Origin: Macrotrachela quadricornifera
Lineage: Eukaryota > Rotifera > Eurotatoria > Philodinida > Philodinidae
NCBI GenBank assembly: GCA_022393335.1
Contig: JAJEKB010021543.1
Coordinates: 861,722-925,721 of the forward strand
Reading direction: 5' to 3'
DNA length: 64,000 nucleotides
A program made the translations under genes and the position numbers. The notes beneath the pieces are model-generated. The model worked only from the letters and a program-made list of their open reading frames with translations, did no database searches and was not told the origin of the DNA. Of the stretch, positions 1 to 13,900 are shown piece after piece (positions within the stretch are counted from its first letter, which is position 1; every line of letters begins with the position of its first letter).

Positions 1-1031
1 AAAATCATCAATAGCTAAACCAGCTTTAATACCTATATAAAAAAAGACAAAGAAAATACATTTATTTAAATTTTATTATTTTATAACAAACCCGTTCGAC
101 AATATTCTAGACCATCAGCAATAGTATAAGCTAATTCAAGTGTAGCTGTTGCACCAGCTTCTTGCATATGATAACCACTAATTGAAATTGAATTAAAATG
201 AGGCATATTTTTTGATGTATATCGAAATATATCAGCAATTATTTTCATTGATGGTTCAGGTGGATAAATATATGTATTACGAACCATAAATTCTTTTAAA
301 ATATCATTTTGAATTGTTCCAGTTAATTCAGTTTGTTTAGCTCCCTTTTTTTTATAAATATAATTAAAAAAAAAGTTCTGAATAAATACTTTACTTGCTC
401 TTCAGCTGCTACAACATACATAGCAAGAACAGGTAAAACAGCTCCATTCATTGTCATTGATACTGAAATTTTTGAAAGAGGTATTGAATCAAATAATTGT
501 TTCATATCTTCAACAGTATCAATAGCAACACCAGCCATTCCAACATCACCACTAACACGTTCATTATCGGAATCATAACCACGATGTGTAGCTAAATCAA
601 ATGCAACTGAAAGACCTTGTTGACCAGCAGCTAAATTAGCTCGATAAAAACGATTTGATTCTTCTACTGTACTAAAACCAGCATATTGACGAATAGTCCA
701 TGGTCGTTGAGCATACATTGTTGGATATGGACCACGAGTATATGGAAATACACCAGGAATTTCTTCTTTTCCTTTAACATCATTTGATGTATATAAAGGT
801 TTTAATTTTATTTCTTCATATGTTGTCCAATTAAGAGAATCTAATGGAATTTTTTTTAATTGTTTTGTTGCAACTTTTTCCCAATCAGATTGTAATGATG
901 ATAAATATTTTATCTAATAAAGAATGAAAAATATTTAATAAATAGTTTTATTTGAAAATATCTACTTGAGATCGTTCGTTAATTCTTATTGATAGAAGAC
1001 GAGATCGAATAGATAATAGTTGTCGGTACAT
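1..1031 (-). CDS. MMUT: methylmalonyl-CoA mutase, mitochondrial (5' part, runs off window)
   Basis: Adenosylcobalamin enzyme converting methylmalonyl-CoA to succinyl-CoA in the mitochondrial matrix (propionate catabolism). Exons read on the minus strand: 966-1031, 395-913, 92-344 and 1-32, with introns of 52, 50 and 59 bp, all GT-AG and all in phase. The first exon, [20 protein letters not shown].., is Arg/Leu-rich and nearly free of acidic residues, a classic mitochondrial targeting peptide. The body contains [38 protein letters not shown] and [11 protein letters not shown], hallmark segments of the N-terminal substrate-binding TIM barrel. The short last exon continues with [10 protein letters not shown]. 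The C-terminal part, including the cobalamin-binding domain with its DXHXXG motif, lies outside the window. No break is seen, so this is a normal gene cut by the window edge. The start at 1031 rests on splice phase and targeting-peptide character. Confidence 0.96.
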
Positions 1032-1315
1032 TGACACCCTTTATTTTTCAAAAATAAATATCACGAAATATGACTGTGTCCTAGATTTCTATTCACCATA
1101 TTGCTTTTATTATTTTTTTCCAAGAGCGACATCTATTGAAATTCTTTTTTTATTTTTCATCAATTCAGTAAGACATCTATTGATAAAATGATGTTAATAG
1201 AAAATTTTATATTTACAAAATATTATATTAATATAATAGTTAAGTAGAAAATCTTATGAAAATTAAAGTATAAATATGTAATTCATTATAGTAGATTTCT
1301 GTGTGTGATTTTTAT

Positions 1316-3584
1316 TTAAGAAAGAAAATCTTTTGCTAAAGCAATGGAACTACTGACAATAATAGTAAAACGTCCTGTAGTGTTAGCATTTTGAGCGCTT
1401 AGTACTAAACGATATTGTTGTTGGGATTGTAGACGATATAACATAGAAAATTGTCTACTACCATCAGAATTATTATCACATTTCAGTAAAATATTAGATA
1501 ATTGTAAAGAAGTTAAGCTTCTATGATATAAGCAAGCACGTAAACGAATAGAGCTGTTAATTGTGAACTTGTAGATATTACTAGATGTTGCCGTCACTTT
1601 ATATTCTTTGAAATAATAAATATCATCGCCTTTGGTTCTAGGAATACTTGTATTTTTGTTTATTAATGAACCTGTCCATGAATTTGAATATGTTGGCGTG
1701 GATACATCAGGAGGAGTTGATGGACGCTTTCGTCTTGGAATTTCTAAAACAAAGAGCATTTGAGTAAATTATTTTAAATGTAGTCTTTTTTTTATAATCT
1801 AAAAGACATTTTTGAACGGAATGTTTATATTGATTCAATCTGACAATCTTTATCATTGAAATATTTGCGATATGCAGAAAAGATGAGGATAAATAAGACT
1901 ATATCTTTGCTTCCAATAAAATTAAGAATAGATCCTGATCATATTTAATATGTTACTTTTGCATTTGAGTCTCATCATCGTTTATTTGATCCTTTAGATA
2001 TGTGAAGAATTTACACTATACTTATAAATTAATATACAGATAAATTACGGAACGAAGAAAGAAATAAGGGTTTGAATAATTTTTTTTATTTGACCTTTCT
2101 CAGTTTTGCAACCAGTTCTCGATATGATACTCGACGTAATGACGGTTAATAAATTGATGAGACATACATATGCAATCGAATAGCATCAGAATTCAATCAA
2201 CAAAACATACTACAGTCCTTCACAAGTGATCGTGAATCAGCAAAGATTGAGATTCCGTTACTTTGAAACTACGTTTATTTTTTGTGAGAATTTCGCATAA
2301 GTCACAGCAGCCATGAAATAGCATGATTTAAATCCTATAGTTTATAAGATATTCTGAAATAACACTGATAATAGGTTTAATGTACAACAATGATTTCATG
2401 AGAAAGACGAACAATAATATAATAGACTGCTTCTTCGAACTAGATTTTTCTATTTATTATCGAACGTACCCAGAACAAGAATCATCTTTGCTAATACAGT
2501 ATGGTCTATTTCATTAATGTTATAGTACACTTTAGAAAAATGGATTCAATAACATATATTTATTAACTAATTAATAATTAGTATGAGTTTTGAAAAAAAA
2601 ATCAAAAAAATATTATTTATCCTTATATATTATTTTGATGAAAATAACGAAAAGCTTCCAGGTTTGAGATTTTTGTCCTTGAAGCATCACTTTTTTGTTC
2701 CTTTAAATATTATATATAGATAGAACATGAAAAATGACATATGCTGATAAAATTTAATATTATTTTATGACTCTTTTATGAATTGACAGGATTTAAAAAT
2801 TGCATATGATATGAAAAGTGAGTGAATTTTTATTTCAAATCTCAATATTAAACAAAACTGATGTGTACGAGTGATTTTCTGTTCGTTTTCTAATAATATA
2901 TACAATTTTACTGGATCGAAAGAAAAAAATTAATTTTCCACATTTTTAGAAGGGATTCACATCTTCACAAAATTTTTTCTATAAAATATATTCGGACCCT
3001 ATTCCTATTTTCATTCCAAGAGAAAGGACGCCTCGAGCTCATTAAATAAGAAGAAAAGAAAAATCTAACTTCTTTTAATATATGCATTTTATCAGAAATT
3101 CCAAGTATAATATATACGTACTTTTATTTGAATTCAGCGAAATTGCAGTAATTACAATGGCCGTAACTATTATAACAAAAGCAATTAATAAGGCAATGGC
3201 TCTAAAGGATTTTTTGAAACTAAACTTATGTGAACGACGATCTACTACTACATAATTGAAACGAACTGAAGGTATTTGTGTAATAATTGATGGTGTTGAT
3301 TGGGTAGATGGTAAAGTCACCATTTCCAAACTAATGTTTTCAGAGACTGTTGACTTACGCCATTCAGCAGCCAAATTTCTCAAATGATCATCAGGTCGTA
3401 GTTCTTCAATTTGTAATGGTTCTCGAGTAAGAGGACTCGTACCATTCTGTAATATCCATTTAGTAATGGCATCACGTTCATAAACATGACCATCTTTTGC
3501 AATTACAGGATCACGAAAGATTTCACATGTTATTGGACAAATGAGAGTATCATTCGCACTATTTTCATTCGTAACTGTTTTCAT
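1316..3584 (-). CDS. U-box / transmembrane / extracellular PPC-like domain protein
   Basis: Proposed two-exon gene. Exon 3122-3584 starts with an ATG and encodes a U-box at about residues 11-78 (LICPITCEIFRDPVIAKDGH, then PLTREPLQ), the RING-like fold that binds E2 enzymes in ubiquitin ligases. A basic stretch and one hydrophobic helix follow (about 129-149). The exon ends one base into a codon at a GTACGT donor. Exon 1316-1743 starts after TTTGTTTTAG with two bases, restoring the frame (K-I-P-R-R-K). It encodes about 140 residues with several N-glycosylation sequons (NTS, NSS, NTT), resembling the beta-sandwich PPC-like domains common in rotifer secreted proteins. The predicted product is 296 residues, with the U-box cytosolic and the C-terminus outside. 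The intron would be 1,378 bp, long for this locus, so a missed exon or two separate gene pieces remain possible. U-box is confident; the join is inferred from phase. Confidence 0.62.
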
Positions 3585-5894
3585 GTTGTACGACTAGAAT
3601 AATAAATGTATCTCTTCTATTTTATTAAAATAATAAATCGTCATAAATAATTCTATATTATCGTTCAAAATTAATCATTCATTATACATAATAAAATATG
3701 TGTGATTTATAGAATGCAAATATTGTATTAATTTACTATGACATATGTTATCGAACTGTGAATATACACAGATAAAGATAACAAACATGCTTTTATTAAC
3801 TACATCTGCACGGGAATCATGAATCAAAAAAGCATGTATATTGATCTTTGTTGTTGATATTGTATTTTTTTTTCTATGCTTATTTCCAATAAAAATTGTT
3901 GTAGACGTCAATATTTTGAAAGCATAAATCTTTACGCCCAAACTAATGTCTAGGAAAACAATTCTATATTTAATAAAATTCATTTTAAGAAGTATTAAAT
4001 GTATATGATCTTTATCTGTAATCAACATTCGTATGAGCTCTCTAAAAAGTTGGTGTTCTTTTCTGAAATTATTTCAAAATTAAATTACTTTTTTTTATTT
4101 ATTACATAATTGTAAATCATGATCTTAATGCATCAACCCTATATAAGATGAGATATTTGAAATTTTGGTACATATTTGAACAGACGAAATCATAAACTGG
4201 AGTATGCTTCAAGAGTATCATTTACATGATATGTGAATTCTTTTGTCAAACAGATAAATGAAGGAAATATATTGTAATTAGTATTTTGAAGGACATAGTT
4301 CTATGTATATTAATTTTTGGTTGGTTTCATTGAGTCAATATTCAAGAAGATAAAATGAACTGTTATGTTTTTCAACTTTTAATTATTTGGACACTGCTTG
4401 ATTACCGATCTATTAATCAATACTAGTTCTTCAAGCAATGTGGTACAATCATTTCGATTCATACGAATTAAATTTACTTTTTAATTATATTATGCAGTCA
4501 TTTGAGCCGTATTAAGGTTGATAGATAGATATAGAGGTAAATTCGCATTTCTAGGCTTTAACCTCATAGTCTAGGAACAATACTATAATCTTAGTTAATC
4601 ATAATTATCTCTTCAGAGTCATTCTTTATGCGGAATATTGTGGAAAGGTTCAATTGATCATTTTTATGATTTATCACTTTTGACTATGTACTTTACAATC
4701 GAAATGATTGAAATCTATCATTTATGCAATGCTATACTTTTATAAAACGTTTCTCAAGATAGATTCGAATGTTTATACGTTAAAAAGTTGGAAAAATGGA
4801 GTCTTTCATACGAATCGTGTAAGACGGGCATATATGTCAAGTTTTTTTTCTTCTCTCCCTTTTTATTTATGGTACGCATAATGGAAAAGAAAAAAAGTAA
4901 GTAAACATAACCTTTGACAAAAACACCGGCAAAAATAACAAAAATGATGGACTTTCGTACAGGGGAAAAAAACAGGACTGAGGCGGTTATACATGCTAAG
5001 AGAACGCAATCAGTTGCTTTAACCTCACATTCAACATATCTCTACGAGAATTCTTTTGGCTAAAACAATTGGAACTATAGTCATATCACTCTTAATCTTA
5101 TGTAAATGGCATTATAATCAATTTGCTTTTGAATCATGTGAAAGTTCAGACTGTAAATTTTTTGGATTTTCGATACATATAGCATTGATGAACAGATTTA
5201 TTTAGTAAAGTGTATTGTTTTCATACAATTAGTCTACATTTCAAAGGTCATTTCGAATATTTAATAAATAAATATACATAATTGCATCCATCAATAAATT
5301 CAGCATGCACCTAATAAGATCATATATAAAATGCATTTATAACCTATTTCTATTGAATAGGAGTGATAAAACGTTCGAACACGATGAATTTACACATGTA
5401 CATTTGAGTAGTGATTTATTTCATAACGTATTACACGCATTAGATGCACCATATGTTATTATTGGAGTCAATGTAGTCTTGAAGCTATGATGCTAATTGT
5501 TTATTGATCGATATTAAAATGTGATTTTATGAAGACTTACATAATGAAGAAAAATTTCCTGATTTTTTGTCGAAGTTGCAAAGTTATTGCTCTGCTTGTA
5601 AAATAATTATGAAATGAGTTATTTCCTACGTTTTTCATTGCAATGTAGTTACGTGTAATTTCGAAAAAAAAGCATAGTTACACGCATCTGCGATTCTTTC
5701 ACCTCAACTATGAACAACTGAATTGCAATTACTAAAAAGTAGGCGATATGAGTCATTTCTTTCTGAAATGATTGATATACATTGTTTGATTGGAAATTAA
5801 CTGTAAAATGATTGATTTAGTTGCAAAGTTATTGCACAATTGATGCAATCTGTTTTTTTCACTTCTATATATTTTTATGAGGCTAATCATCGAT
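3585..5894. other. intergenic, no convincing gene
   Basis: AT-rich sequence. Short open frames at 3675-4028 (minus) and 5305-5490 (plus) have low-complexity AT-driven composition, no family resemblance and no supporting splice sites. A 15-base phrase TTGCAAAGTTATTGC occurs near 5575 and again near 5822. Confidence 0.5.
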
Positions 5895-6526
5895 ATGCCT
5901 CATTCAACGAATGAAATATTGATGGCAGAAGACGAAGAATGGGTGACGGTTTTGAGACCTCGGAAATCGACCGTGAAAAACACTAACAAAGATATTTCCA
6001 ATCATGGCAATCTAAGGGATAATCAAATCATAAAGTGAGTCATTGATGCTTTATTATATTGTTCTTTTTATTCATTCTAATCAATATGTTCAATAGGAAG
6101 TATGAAAGCGTTCCATTGTATTTTAAAAACTCGTCCGAACAAGTTCATGAAATCGAAAAACAAATAACATTAGATGAATACAGAGCTCAATGCGAAGCCA
6201 AGAAGAAAGCTAAGCAATTAGATTTATCGAAATGTAAAACATCACCCGCTGTCAAAGTTCAAGTTCGAAACTTTTGGAACAAACGTCAAAAGACCTTTCC
6301 AGAGTCAAATGATAATGACCAATTGAAAGATAACGATGAGAAAATAGAGTATGAAGAAAATTCGGAAAAAAGCCAATCAAAGAGCAAGCAAGAATGTATC
6401 TCAATTCCATTGGTTTTTCCATCATTTGAATTTGAAATTCCATGCGAGCTGGGAAATAACAAAAATAAAAATCGTGGCAACAATCATTATTATAATCATC
6501 AACAATCGAGACGCAATGGTAAATAA
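5895..6526 (+). CDS. SERBP1/HABP4-like RNA-binding protein (small)
   Basis: Two exons, 5895-6034 and 6097-6526, split by a 62-bp GT-AG intron (GTGAGT...CAATAG) with matching phase; product about 189 residues. An alternative start at 5922 (MAEDEEWVTV) gives a more natural N-terminus. The segment KQITLDEYRAQCEAKKK resembles the conserved (K/E)MTLDEWKA motif of the HABP4/PAI-RBP1 domain, which in animals marks ribosome- and mRNA-associated proteins (SERBP1, HABP4). The rest fits the family: highly charged, low complexity, with a C-terminus rich in Asn, Lys, Arg and aromatic residues where SERBP1 has RGG repeats. It is much shorter than SERBP1 (about 400 residues). An insertion element begins 92 bp after the stop, in the likely 3' UTR. 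The family call rests on one short motif and composition. Confidence 0.55.
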
Positions 6527-6618
6527 ATTTGGTCACTTTCAGCTTGAAGCCTTTTTGTGTTTCATTAAACTAATAACAAGTGAATCAACAGTTGTTACTT
6601 TACATCTGGCCGAGTGGT

Positions 6619-7577
6619 TAGGGATGGGCGATTCCGCATCGGAATCGGTACCGGGATCGGGAATCGGCGAGTCCGATACCGATCCCGATGCTTAGAAAAT
6701 TTAAACTCCCCGATCCCGATACGATACTTAAAAAGTCAGATCTTATCCCGATCCGATTCCGATCTCAATTTAAAAAAAATTGGTATCGTTGCCGGTTTTT
6801 GATTATATTGTTTTAAAAATAAAACCTTAAATTAAGTGTTCGAATATTAATTTGAATAACATTTGGTAAAAGTACCAATGATAGTGCTTATGAAAAACTA
6901 CATTTCGAGAAAAAAAAACAAGATTTGTTAGTTAATTTACAACAATTTTTTTAGTGAAAATTTACGTAAATTAGAAAAAAAACTCGTCTTCATTATTTTG
7001 ATGATCATCATCTTCCTCTTCGTCTTGAAAATGATCATTTTTATCTTCATTGAAAAGTTCTTTGATTGAGTTGCGTAATAGGCTATTACATCAAATATAT
7101 TTACCTCATTCCGTTCTCCCTCGATACAGAATAAATTATTTTTTCTCCTTCTATCTTATTATTATACATATGATTTTCTCCGGTCTTTATTAGAAAATAC
7201 AATGATCGCAAAGTTATTATAGTAAAACGGATTTAAACGGTTTCAAATCATCGCTAAAATAATTTTAGAAAAGTCGAAAAACCAAAGATCTATTAATGAG
7301 AATAACAACGATCATATGCTTATTATGTAACCAAAAAGAATGGGTAGAACGCATATTATTTAAACCATACCAATTAAATATGGATGATTTTGATGCCGAT
7401 TCTTAAAACTGATTTTCACGATTCCGACACGATTCTAAAAAACTTGTTGCCGGTTCCGATCCGGTTCCAAACATAGAAAAAATTAAATTGGCCGATTCCG
7501 ATACGGTACTAAAAATGAATAAAGTGTCTAACGATCCGGATCCGATTCCAAAAAAAACTGATTTTGCCCATCCCTAC
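6619..7577. mobile_element. non-autonomous hAT-type element (959 bp) with GATTCCGAT arrays
   Basis: Perfect 11-bp terminal inverted repeats TAGGGATGGGC / GCCCATCCCTA, flanked by an exact 8-bp target duplication CGAGTGGT (6611-6618 and 7578-7585). An 8-bp duplication and YAGGG..GGGC ends are diagnostic of the hAT superfamily. Both sub-terminal zones (about 6629-6785 and 7385-7560) are packed with variants of GATTCCGAT / ATCGGAATC; the middle is plain AT-rich DNA with no transposase. It sits just downstream of the SERBP1-like gene. Confidence 0.88.
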
Positions 7578-7585
7578 GAGTGGTA

Positions 7586-10500
7586 CAATTATGAATACAC
7601 TAAAATTCAATCAGAGTTGATCATTTCTATATTATCTTACTTCTCCGAAATGATCAGTTTATTAATTAATTTTATATTAATCGACAGCGAAATGCTTTTT
7701 TTTCAAAAAATAAGTGAAGTTTTTCTCTATTGTTTATATAATTTAGACTGTCAAAGATTTAATAAAAATGTAATTGCTTATCGGCAATATTAAAACATTT
7801 GATTTCTTATTGTTTATTTATTGATTACAATAGATATATCGAATTAATTTATGAAATAATCACATTACAATTTTCAAAACGATAGATAAGATATTATTTT
7901 CGCTTTTTAAAGATTAAGTAATAAACAACAGCCACAAGTTGTTTTTAAAATAAGTTATGGAAAATTTATTTTTATTGAAATACATGTCTCTCTTTACAAT
8001 CTTGATGTCCAAGATTTTCAACTTAGTAATAAAACTGATGCAACAAATAAGAAAAGCAGTGAATCATTTTTTTTTAATAATTATTAATAGTTTTCAAATC
8101 GAATTAAAATTAATGTATGTCGTATTAATCCAATCACAGGAAATAAATAAGTTGTTGAAACTTTGTATGCTTCATTTTATTTTAGTTCTTTTTTTCTAGA
8201 TTCGTTCTGAAAAATAAATTTGAATTACATATCATTTCTTTTTACATTTAAAAATGTTTGACAACCAACAGGGTCTTGTTCGATTTTTACGAGAAATTAA
8301 ACAAAAAAACTGTTAATCGAGATTTGATAACAATATTTTAAGATTAATTTTATATAACTTATTAAAAGAGAGTCAGTTAAAAAGAATATGTTTTCATATA
8401 GATATTGTCTTCTATTAAGATCGGAAAATTGAATATATATTTATGGGTATAGTAATCCAAGCTAATTGATTCTATTTGAATTCAAATATATCATGAAATT
8501 GAATTTTATGTTTTTCGAAACAAAATGTGTGAAGAAGTATTAGATATATTTGAATAAATATCCTTCAAGTCTAATGAAGTTATTCTATATGGTTGAAAAT
8601 AATATCTTTTTTTTATAGAATATCTAGTGGTGTAACTAGGAATGGGCTAGCCCGAGCATTGGCCAAAGAAAGAAAAATAATAATTACTGTTAAAATGTTT
8701 GTTTCTATTCTTTATATATACGATAGCTTTGAAAAAAATAAATGCGGAAACCTCGGATTTAAATCCGAGAGTTGTGTGTACTTCAAAAAGCGAATAAGAC
8801 AGATGAGTTATCCAAGAATGTGTCTAATAGAGCTCGTTGGGTCCCGATCTGGAAATTTTAAGTTGATCTAGTCTAGGTAAGTTCTGAGTCTGTAAATTAT
8901 TATTGATTAAAAAAACTATTCACTATACACAATAATTCTTGCTTTGATTTTCCTTATTTTTTTTAATCTTCTTCAGAAAATGGTGAATTTATTTATAAAT
9001 AAGTTAAAGTTTTGTATTTATTACAAGGGTACTCATTATGATCCTCTTTTACCTTTTCAAGATAGCCTTCAACAACTTCTACCATGCTTTGACTTAATTA
9101 ACATGTGATAATAATATAAAATATAATTTGAAACAAGCTTTAATTAAAAGAGGAAATTTTTATTTATGCAGATAAATAAAGTCTTCGAAACTAACTGCTC
9201 ACCACGTCTTATCTGGCAAAAAGAGGGCATCCGCACAGCCTAAGGGACAATTCCTTAGTGCGCTCAATGATGAATTTTTTTTAGACAGATTGTTAAAAAT
9301 CAATCTATCGTGAACTTCACTTTTCGAGTACATAAAAAAAAATGTTGGCTCTATCGAAAACAAACGAATATCGCACAGACACACTATTAAGGTATATGGC
9401 TTTTTCATGATTTTTCGGAGGTGTGATATTGAATAAATATTAACCGCAGCATATCTATCCCTATTATTTTGCATCATTTTATAGCTCTTAACGAGTTCTA
9501 TCTACTCTGAAAGAATTGGTATTGGTAATATGGAAAACAAACAAATGTCACACTGACACATTGTCAAGATATATGAGTTTTTCATAGTTTTTCGACACTG
9601 TCATACAGAGGAAATCTTGTCCGCAACCTACTTACCCCTATAACTTAGCGTCACTTTGCAGTCCATGAAATTCTCTATCTAATGGTATATGATAGTTGAA
9701 GTTTTATTTCCATTATGATAAATCTTTTCTTTAAAAAAAATTAAAAAATCGGGCAATTTGCCCAGGGTATAGCTAGTTTTCATAATAATTCCCCAATATA
9801 AATAGCTATCGAGTTCGGATTTTTTCCATTTTATAATTCTTTTTAGTTGCGACAAAGCCATGCATCTAGAACAGCCCAAAACTGCTAGTCACCTGAGATA
9901 TATTTAGGCACACTGGTCTCAGGATACGGATTTTGTGCATTTTGGGACCTGTTTAGGCAACTTTCACTTAAAAAACTTCGATTTGATTCCAAACTGATTT
10001 CATATTCTGAATCATCGTTAAAACCTGAGTCGATTTATATATGTTGTGGATAATTCTGAAAAAAAGATTTTTTTTGCAAAAATCTCTGTACCCTCCCCCT
10101 CTCGTCACGGGTGGTTTGATCACTATTGACAATCTTTTCTATAACTCATCCATTTCTTTATGGATCCTTCTCATCTTGTTGTCTCAACCGATATATTGAT
10201 AAGACAGTTCTGTGCACAAAATTTCAGCGCAATCGAATGTAATTGGGAAGAGTTATCGTATAAACGGACGGACACACTGACCGATTCTAGAGTGTATGAA
10301 TTTTTTGAGTATACAAAAACCAAAGAAACGCATTTAAGTAGTTATATAGGATATCTCTTGTCTTCGGATTTGAGGTATCATTTGTAAACTCTTCTCAGTG
10401 AGTTGTAACTCTCGATGATTAAATGATACATTTGAATCATGGGAAGACTTCTTCTAGTATTCCTATGTTGTCATTTACTGAAAGAATAGATATGGGAGGA

Positions 10501-10946
10501 TATCTAATCCTTTGATTCTCTCTGTTGAAGCTAGTGTAGAGTAATAGCCATCATATGAGACTCAAGTGAGTCGAAAAGCGTCGTAGTAGCTGCTTGATGT
10601 CTCAAAATCTTTAGATTTGAGTTATCATATATAGACTCACATTCTTACATACCACAACATCATAAGGTACAGTATGAACCTTTTCCTCCAAAAAAAACTT
10701 TAGTTATTCGTATGTTATAGGGCAAGAAAAAATGTGGAATAAAATATTTCTTGCTGCCTATCTTCTTCCAGCTGGCTAGATAAAGTTAAGTTAAAGATGT
10801 CGCGTATATGGCGAAGGGAAAAACTACAACCAATTGACAGAATTACTTTTTTCAAGTATTGTTTATTTTTTTATTCAAAAACATGGGTGAAGCATTCATA
10901 ACTAAAAAAATATACGAAAAATAAGTTCAATGAAAGGTATTCAAAC
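7586..10946. other. gene-free, old transposon-derived DNA
   Basis: No supported gene. A stretch near 8628-8665 (GGTGTAACTAGGAATGGGC) resembles a transposon end. 10160-10387 holds an open frame with a fragment-like sequence (LSYKRTDTLTDS) of unknown origin. The diverged direct repeat at 9356-9665 is listed separately. Confidence 0.5.
9356..9665. repeat. diverged tandem repeat, period about 176 bp
   Basis: The block beginning GAAAACAAACGAATATCGCAC (9356) recurs at about 9532 as GAAAACAAACAAATGTCACAC. Both continue through TTTTTCAT..TTTTTCG and into a CCCTAT..TT segment. The copies are clearly related but have many substitutions and small indels. Confidence 0.6.
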
Positions 10947-13900
10947 TTAACAAGTAAATGTAATCAAATAGGTTGGATAAGCGACACGATTTTCGTAGAT
11001 AATGTAAACTTTGCTGCCTCCTGTGCTACCTGATACACTATTATATCGTCGACAAGAAGTGCTCTCATTTTTTTTTGGAGGTCGACGTAAATTTGAATCA
11101 CTTGGACAATCATACACGTCTCCTGTCAAAACCTGAGCTAAAAACACTTGCCGTTTACCATTCGATAACCTATAAGCATAGCTTGTACATGAATACGAAG
11201 CATTTTCAGCAAAATATGTACCGATACCCCACATGCCCCGCGTACAAAAACTCATATCAAAACCACTTTCACCATTGTAAATTTCATTCGGCAGTGTCGT
11301 ATTTGTTCCATGAAATAGTTCCATTTCAATCTGTAAACCAGGCATAAGATTTAGTTCCTTCTTCAACTCTCGGCGACGAAATGCATAATGACTCCAGATA
11401 CGTGTATTTTGTACTCGTTCGATTTTGTCAATTTTTACACTATTCAAAGTTTCTTTCATACGAGTTTCAATACGAGTGAAGTTAGGATCGTTTCTAGCAA
11501 TTTCAACTAATTTGCATTCTGTTTCTTGGTCAGCCCATTCTTCAGGTGGGCCCAATTCAGCAGCGTTATCTACTTGCGTTTGCAAGACATCTTGAGCATA
11601 CAACGCAAATTTTAATTTTGCCTGTAATACATTTGGTTTCAAACCTTTTAAAATCATTTGTAATTGTCCAGAATACTGCTGTTGAAAAATAATTTTAATT
11701 TCATGTTGAGCTGAGATTTTAATAAGTTCTTCTTTGTGATCTTCGAGGTCTTTATTCAGATTTATGGAGAATGGCTCCGAAATTGTTGCAGAGTAAATTG
11801 CTTTTTGAATTGCTGTTTCAGCCTGTCTTACAGATGCGTCAGTTATGCCAGTTATATTCCAAGATGTCTCTGTCGTCATTACTTGCAAATCATATGAGTC
11901 CAATGGCTTCGGTTGATATGGAACAGATGAAGAGTTTTCTTCTTGTATTACTGGATAACGAAAAATGTATCGTGCTCTACCAGTATCTTCTCTTATTTGG
12001 TGTCCACAAATAAGACGACTATTTAATGCATCTGGATAATTTTCTAACACTTCTTTTAAATCGGAACGAATATCAATCTTATAGTTAACAATAGTACCAC
12101 TTATTAAATGATCACATGCAATTATCAATTCTGAAGCAGTCCAAGTCTTTTTATACTGTTGAAATGCAGTCTCAATTGAACGCATATCATGATCACAGTA
12201 TAGTTTCTCACCATCATAGTCTTCCCATTTCCAAATAGCTTCCAACGGAGGCAGCTTGCATGGCATAGCATAATTATCTTCATCAGCTACAAGTATTTTT
12301 CTATGATCGACGACAACTTCACGTGCAAATGAATTGCAAGCTGCATCATCCATATCTAGTAAAATAACTTTTCTTACGTTTGATTTTGGAAAGTCTGCAA
12401 AGAATTGTTTTATTGCACAAACAACAATATTTGTACAATCCTTCAACGGAAAACCATAAGTTTTAGAACTAATAGCTGGTAATGCAACACTTGTAAACTT
12501 TTCATCATCAGCCAGTCGTAAACTTGAGAAGACAGTAGAGAATAATAATGGACGTTCTTGTTGATTACCACCTTTATATTGCGGACCTATAGCATGAATA
12601 ACACATCTAAAAGGAAGATTGCCAGCTGTCGTCTTTACAGCTCTACCAGCAGGAAAGGGTAGATCTTTATTACTAGCAATTAATTGTTTACAATCTTGAT
12701 CAAATGCAGAACCAGCAGCATCAGAAATTGCCTTGGCTACACCACTTGCATGGTACAGTGGCCCATTGGCAGCATTCACAATAGCATCGACATTTTTCGT
12801 CTTCGTAATATCTCCTTTCTTGACAACTATCGTTTGACCACGACTATTCACAACTGTTATCATAATCGAGGTGGTGTCATTATCATCAGCATTTAGTGTA
12901 GAATTAGAATTATCTGCTTTAACATCTCGAATAATAGTATTTGTTTCATGTTCAATACGACTTGTTAGTTTGTATGCCTCGGTCCGCAGCAGATCTGACT
13001 CAGCTGAAGAAAGTTGTAAACAGCTTTTAACAATTTTTTGTTCAATATCATTGATAATAGAATGAATTTTTTGTTTAATTTCATTAATAATATCAGAACC
13101 ACAATTTATTGACAGGCCCTGATAGTTTTTAGATTCCACAACAATTTTTTTGGATTTTGTTTCATTGAGTAAACCACTAATACCTTGATTTACAAAACGA
13201 CGGATATTCGGTTGAATGCGGATGAATGCAGAAACACGCTTCACTCGAGACTTATTTGCTTCTCCCAAACTTAACAGAGCTTCTTTGATATCTTCGGCAA
13301 GTATTTTTGACCGTGCAGGAATAGTGATGGTATTCGTGTTGCGATCTAATCGAATATCAGTGCCCCATTCTTTTCGAAATTCATCAAGAGATGGCGCCTT
13401 TTTCACGAATAATGCATTAGCTATTGTTCGATACTGATCTGCAGATGGTGACCAAACAACATATCCTTCTACAATATCCTGACATTGCTCCGTAAGGTCA
13501 TCGACTGCTTCTTCATTTGGACCAACAACTGATACGGTAATTTTTGGTGTTGTTTCTGTTCGTCCTGTCGCTGTATAAACCTTGATCCATCCTATTGCTT
13601 CACAATCACCTGATTCTAACATTTTTTTCAGACATGGCCGAAGAATTAGGATAATATTCTTTGAAATATCCCAACTATCGCAGGGAAAATGTTTTTGTTG
13701 TTCGGACAAACTTTCGAGAAAATTTTCGACATTTTCTTTTGCCGAATCAATGCGTGAATTACAACTAATCAGTTTCAAATAATTATGGTCATCACCATCA
13801 TCATCATCATCTTGTCTTTTGTTCCCATCTTTACGAGAAAATGATAAAAAGATTGTTATCTTTATGTGATGAGTTCTTTCCAATTTTTTGATGTCAGAAG

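Noticed and set aside
3675..4028. 117-codon minus-strand open frame
   Set aside because: Composition follows AT-rich background (Ile, Phe, Asn, Lys), no family motif and no splice context.
5305..5490. 61-codon plus-strand frame
   Set aside because: No homology signal, and not linked by splice sites to the gene at 5895.
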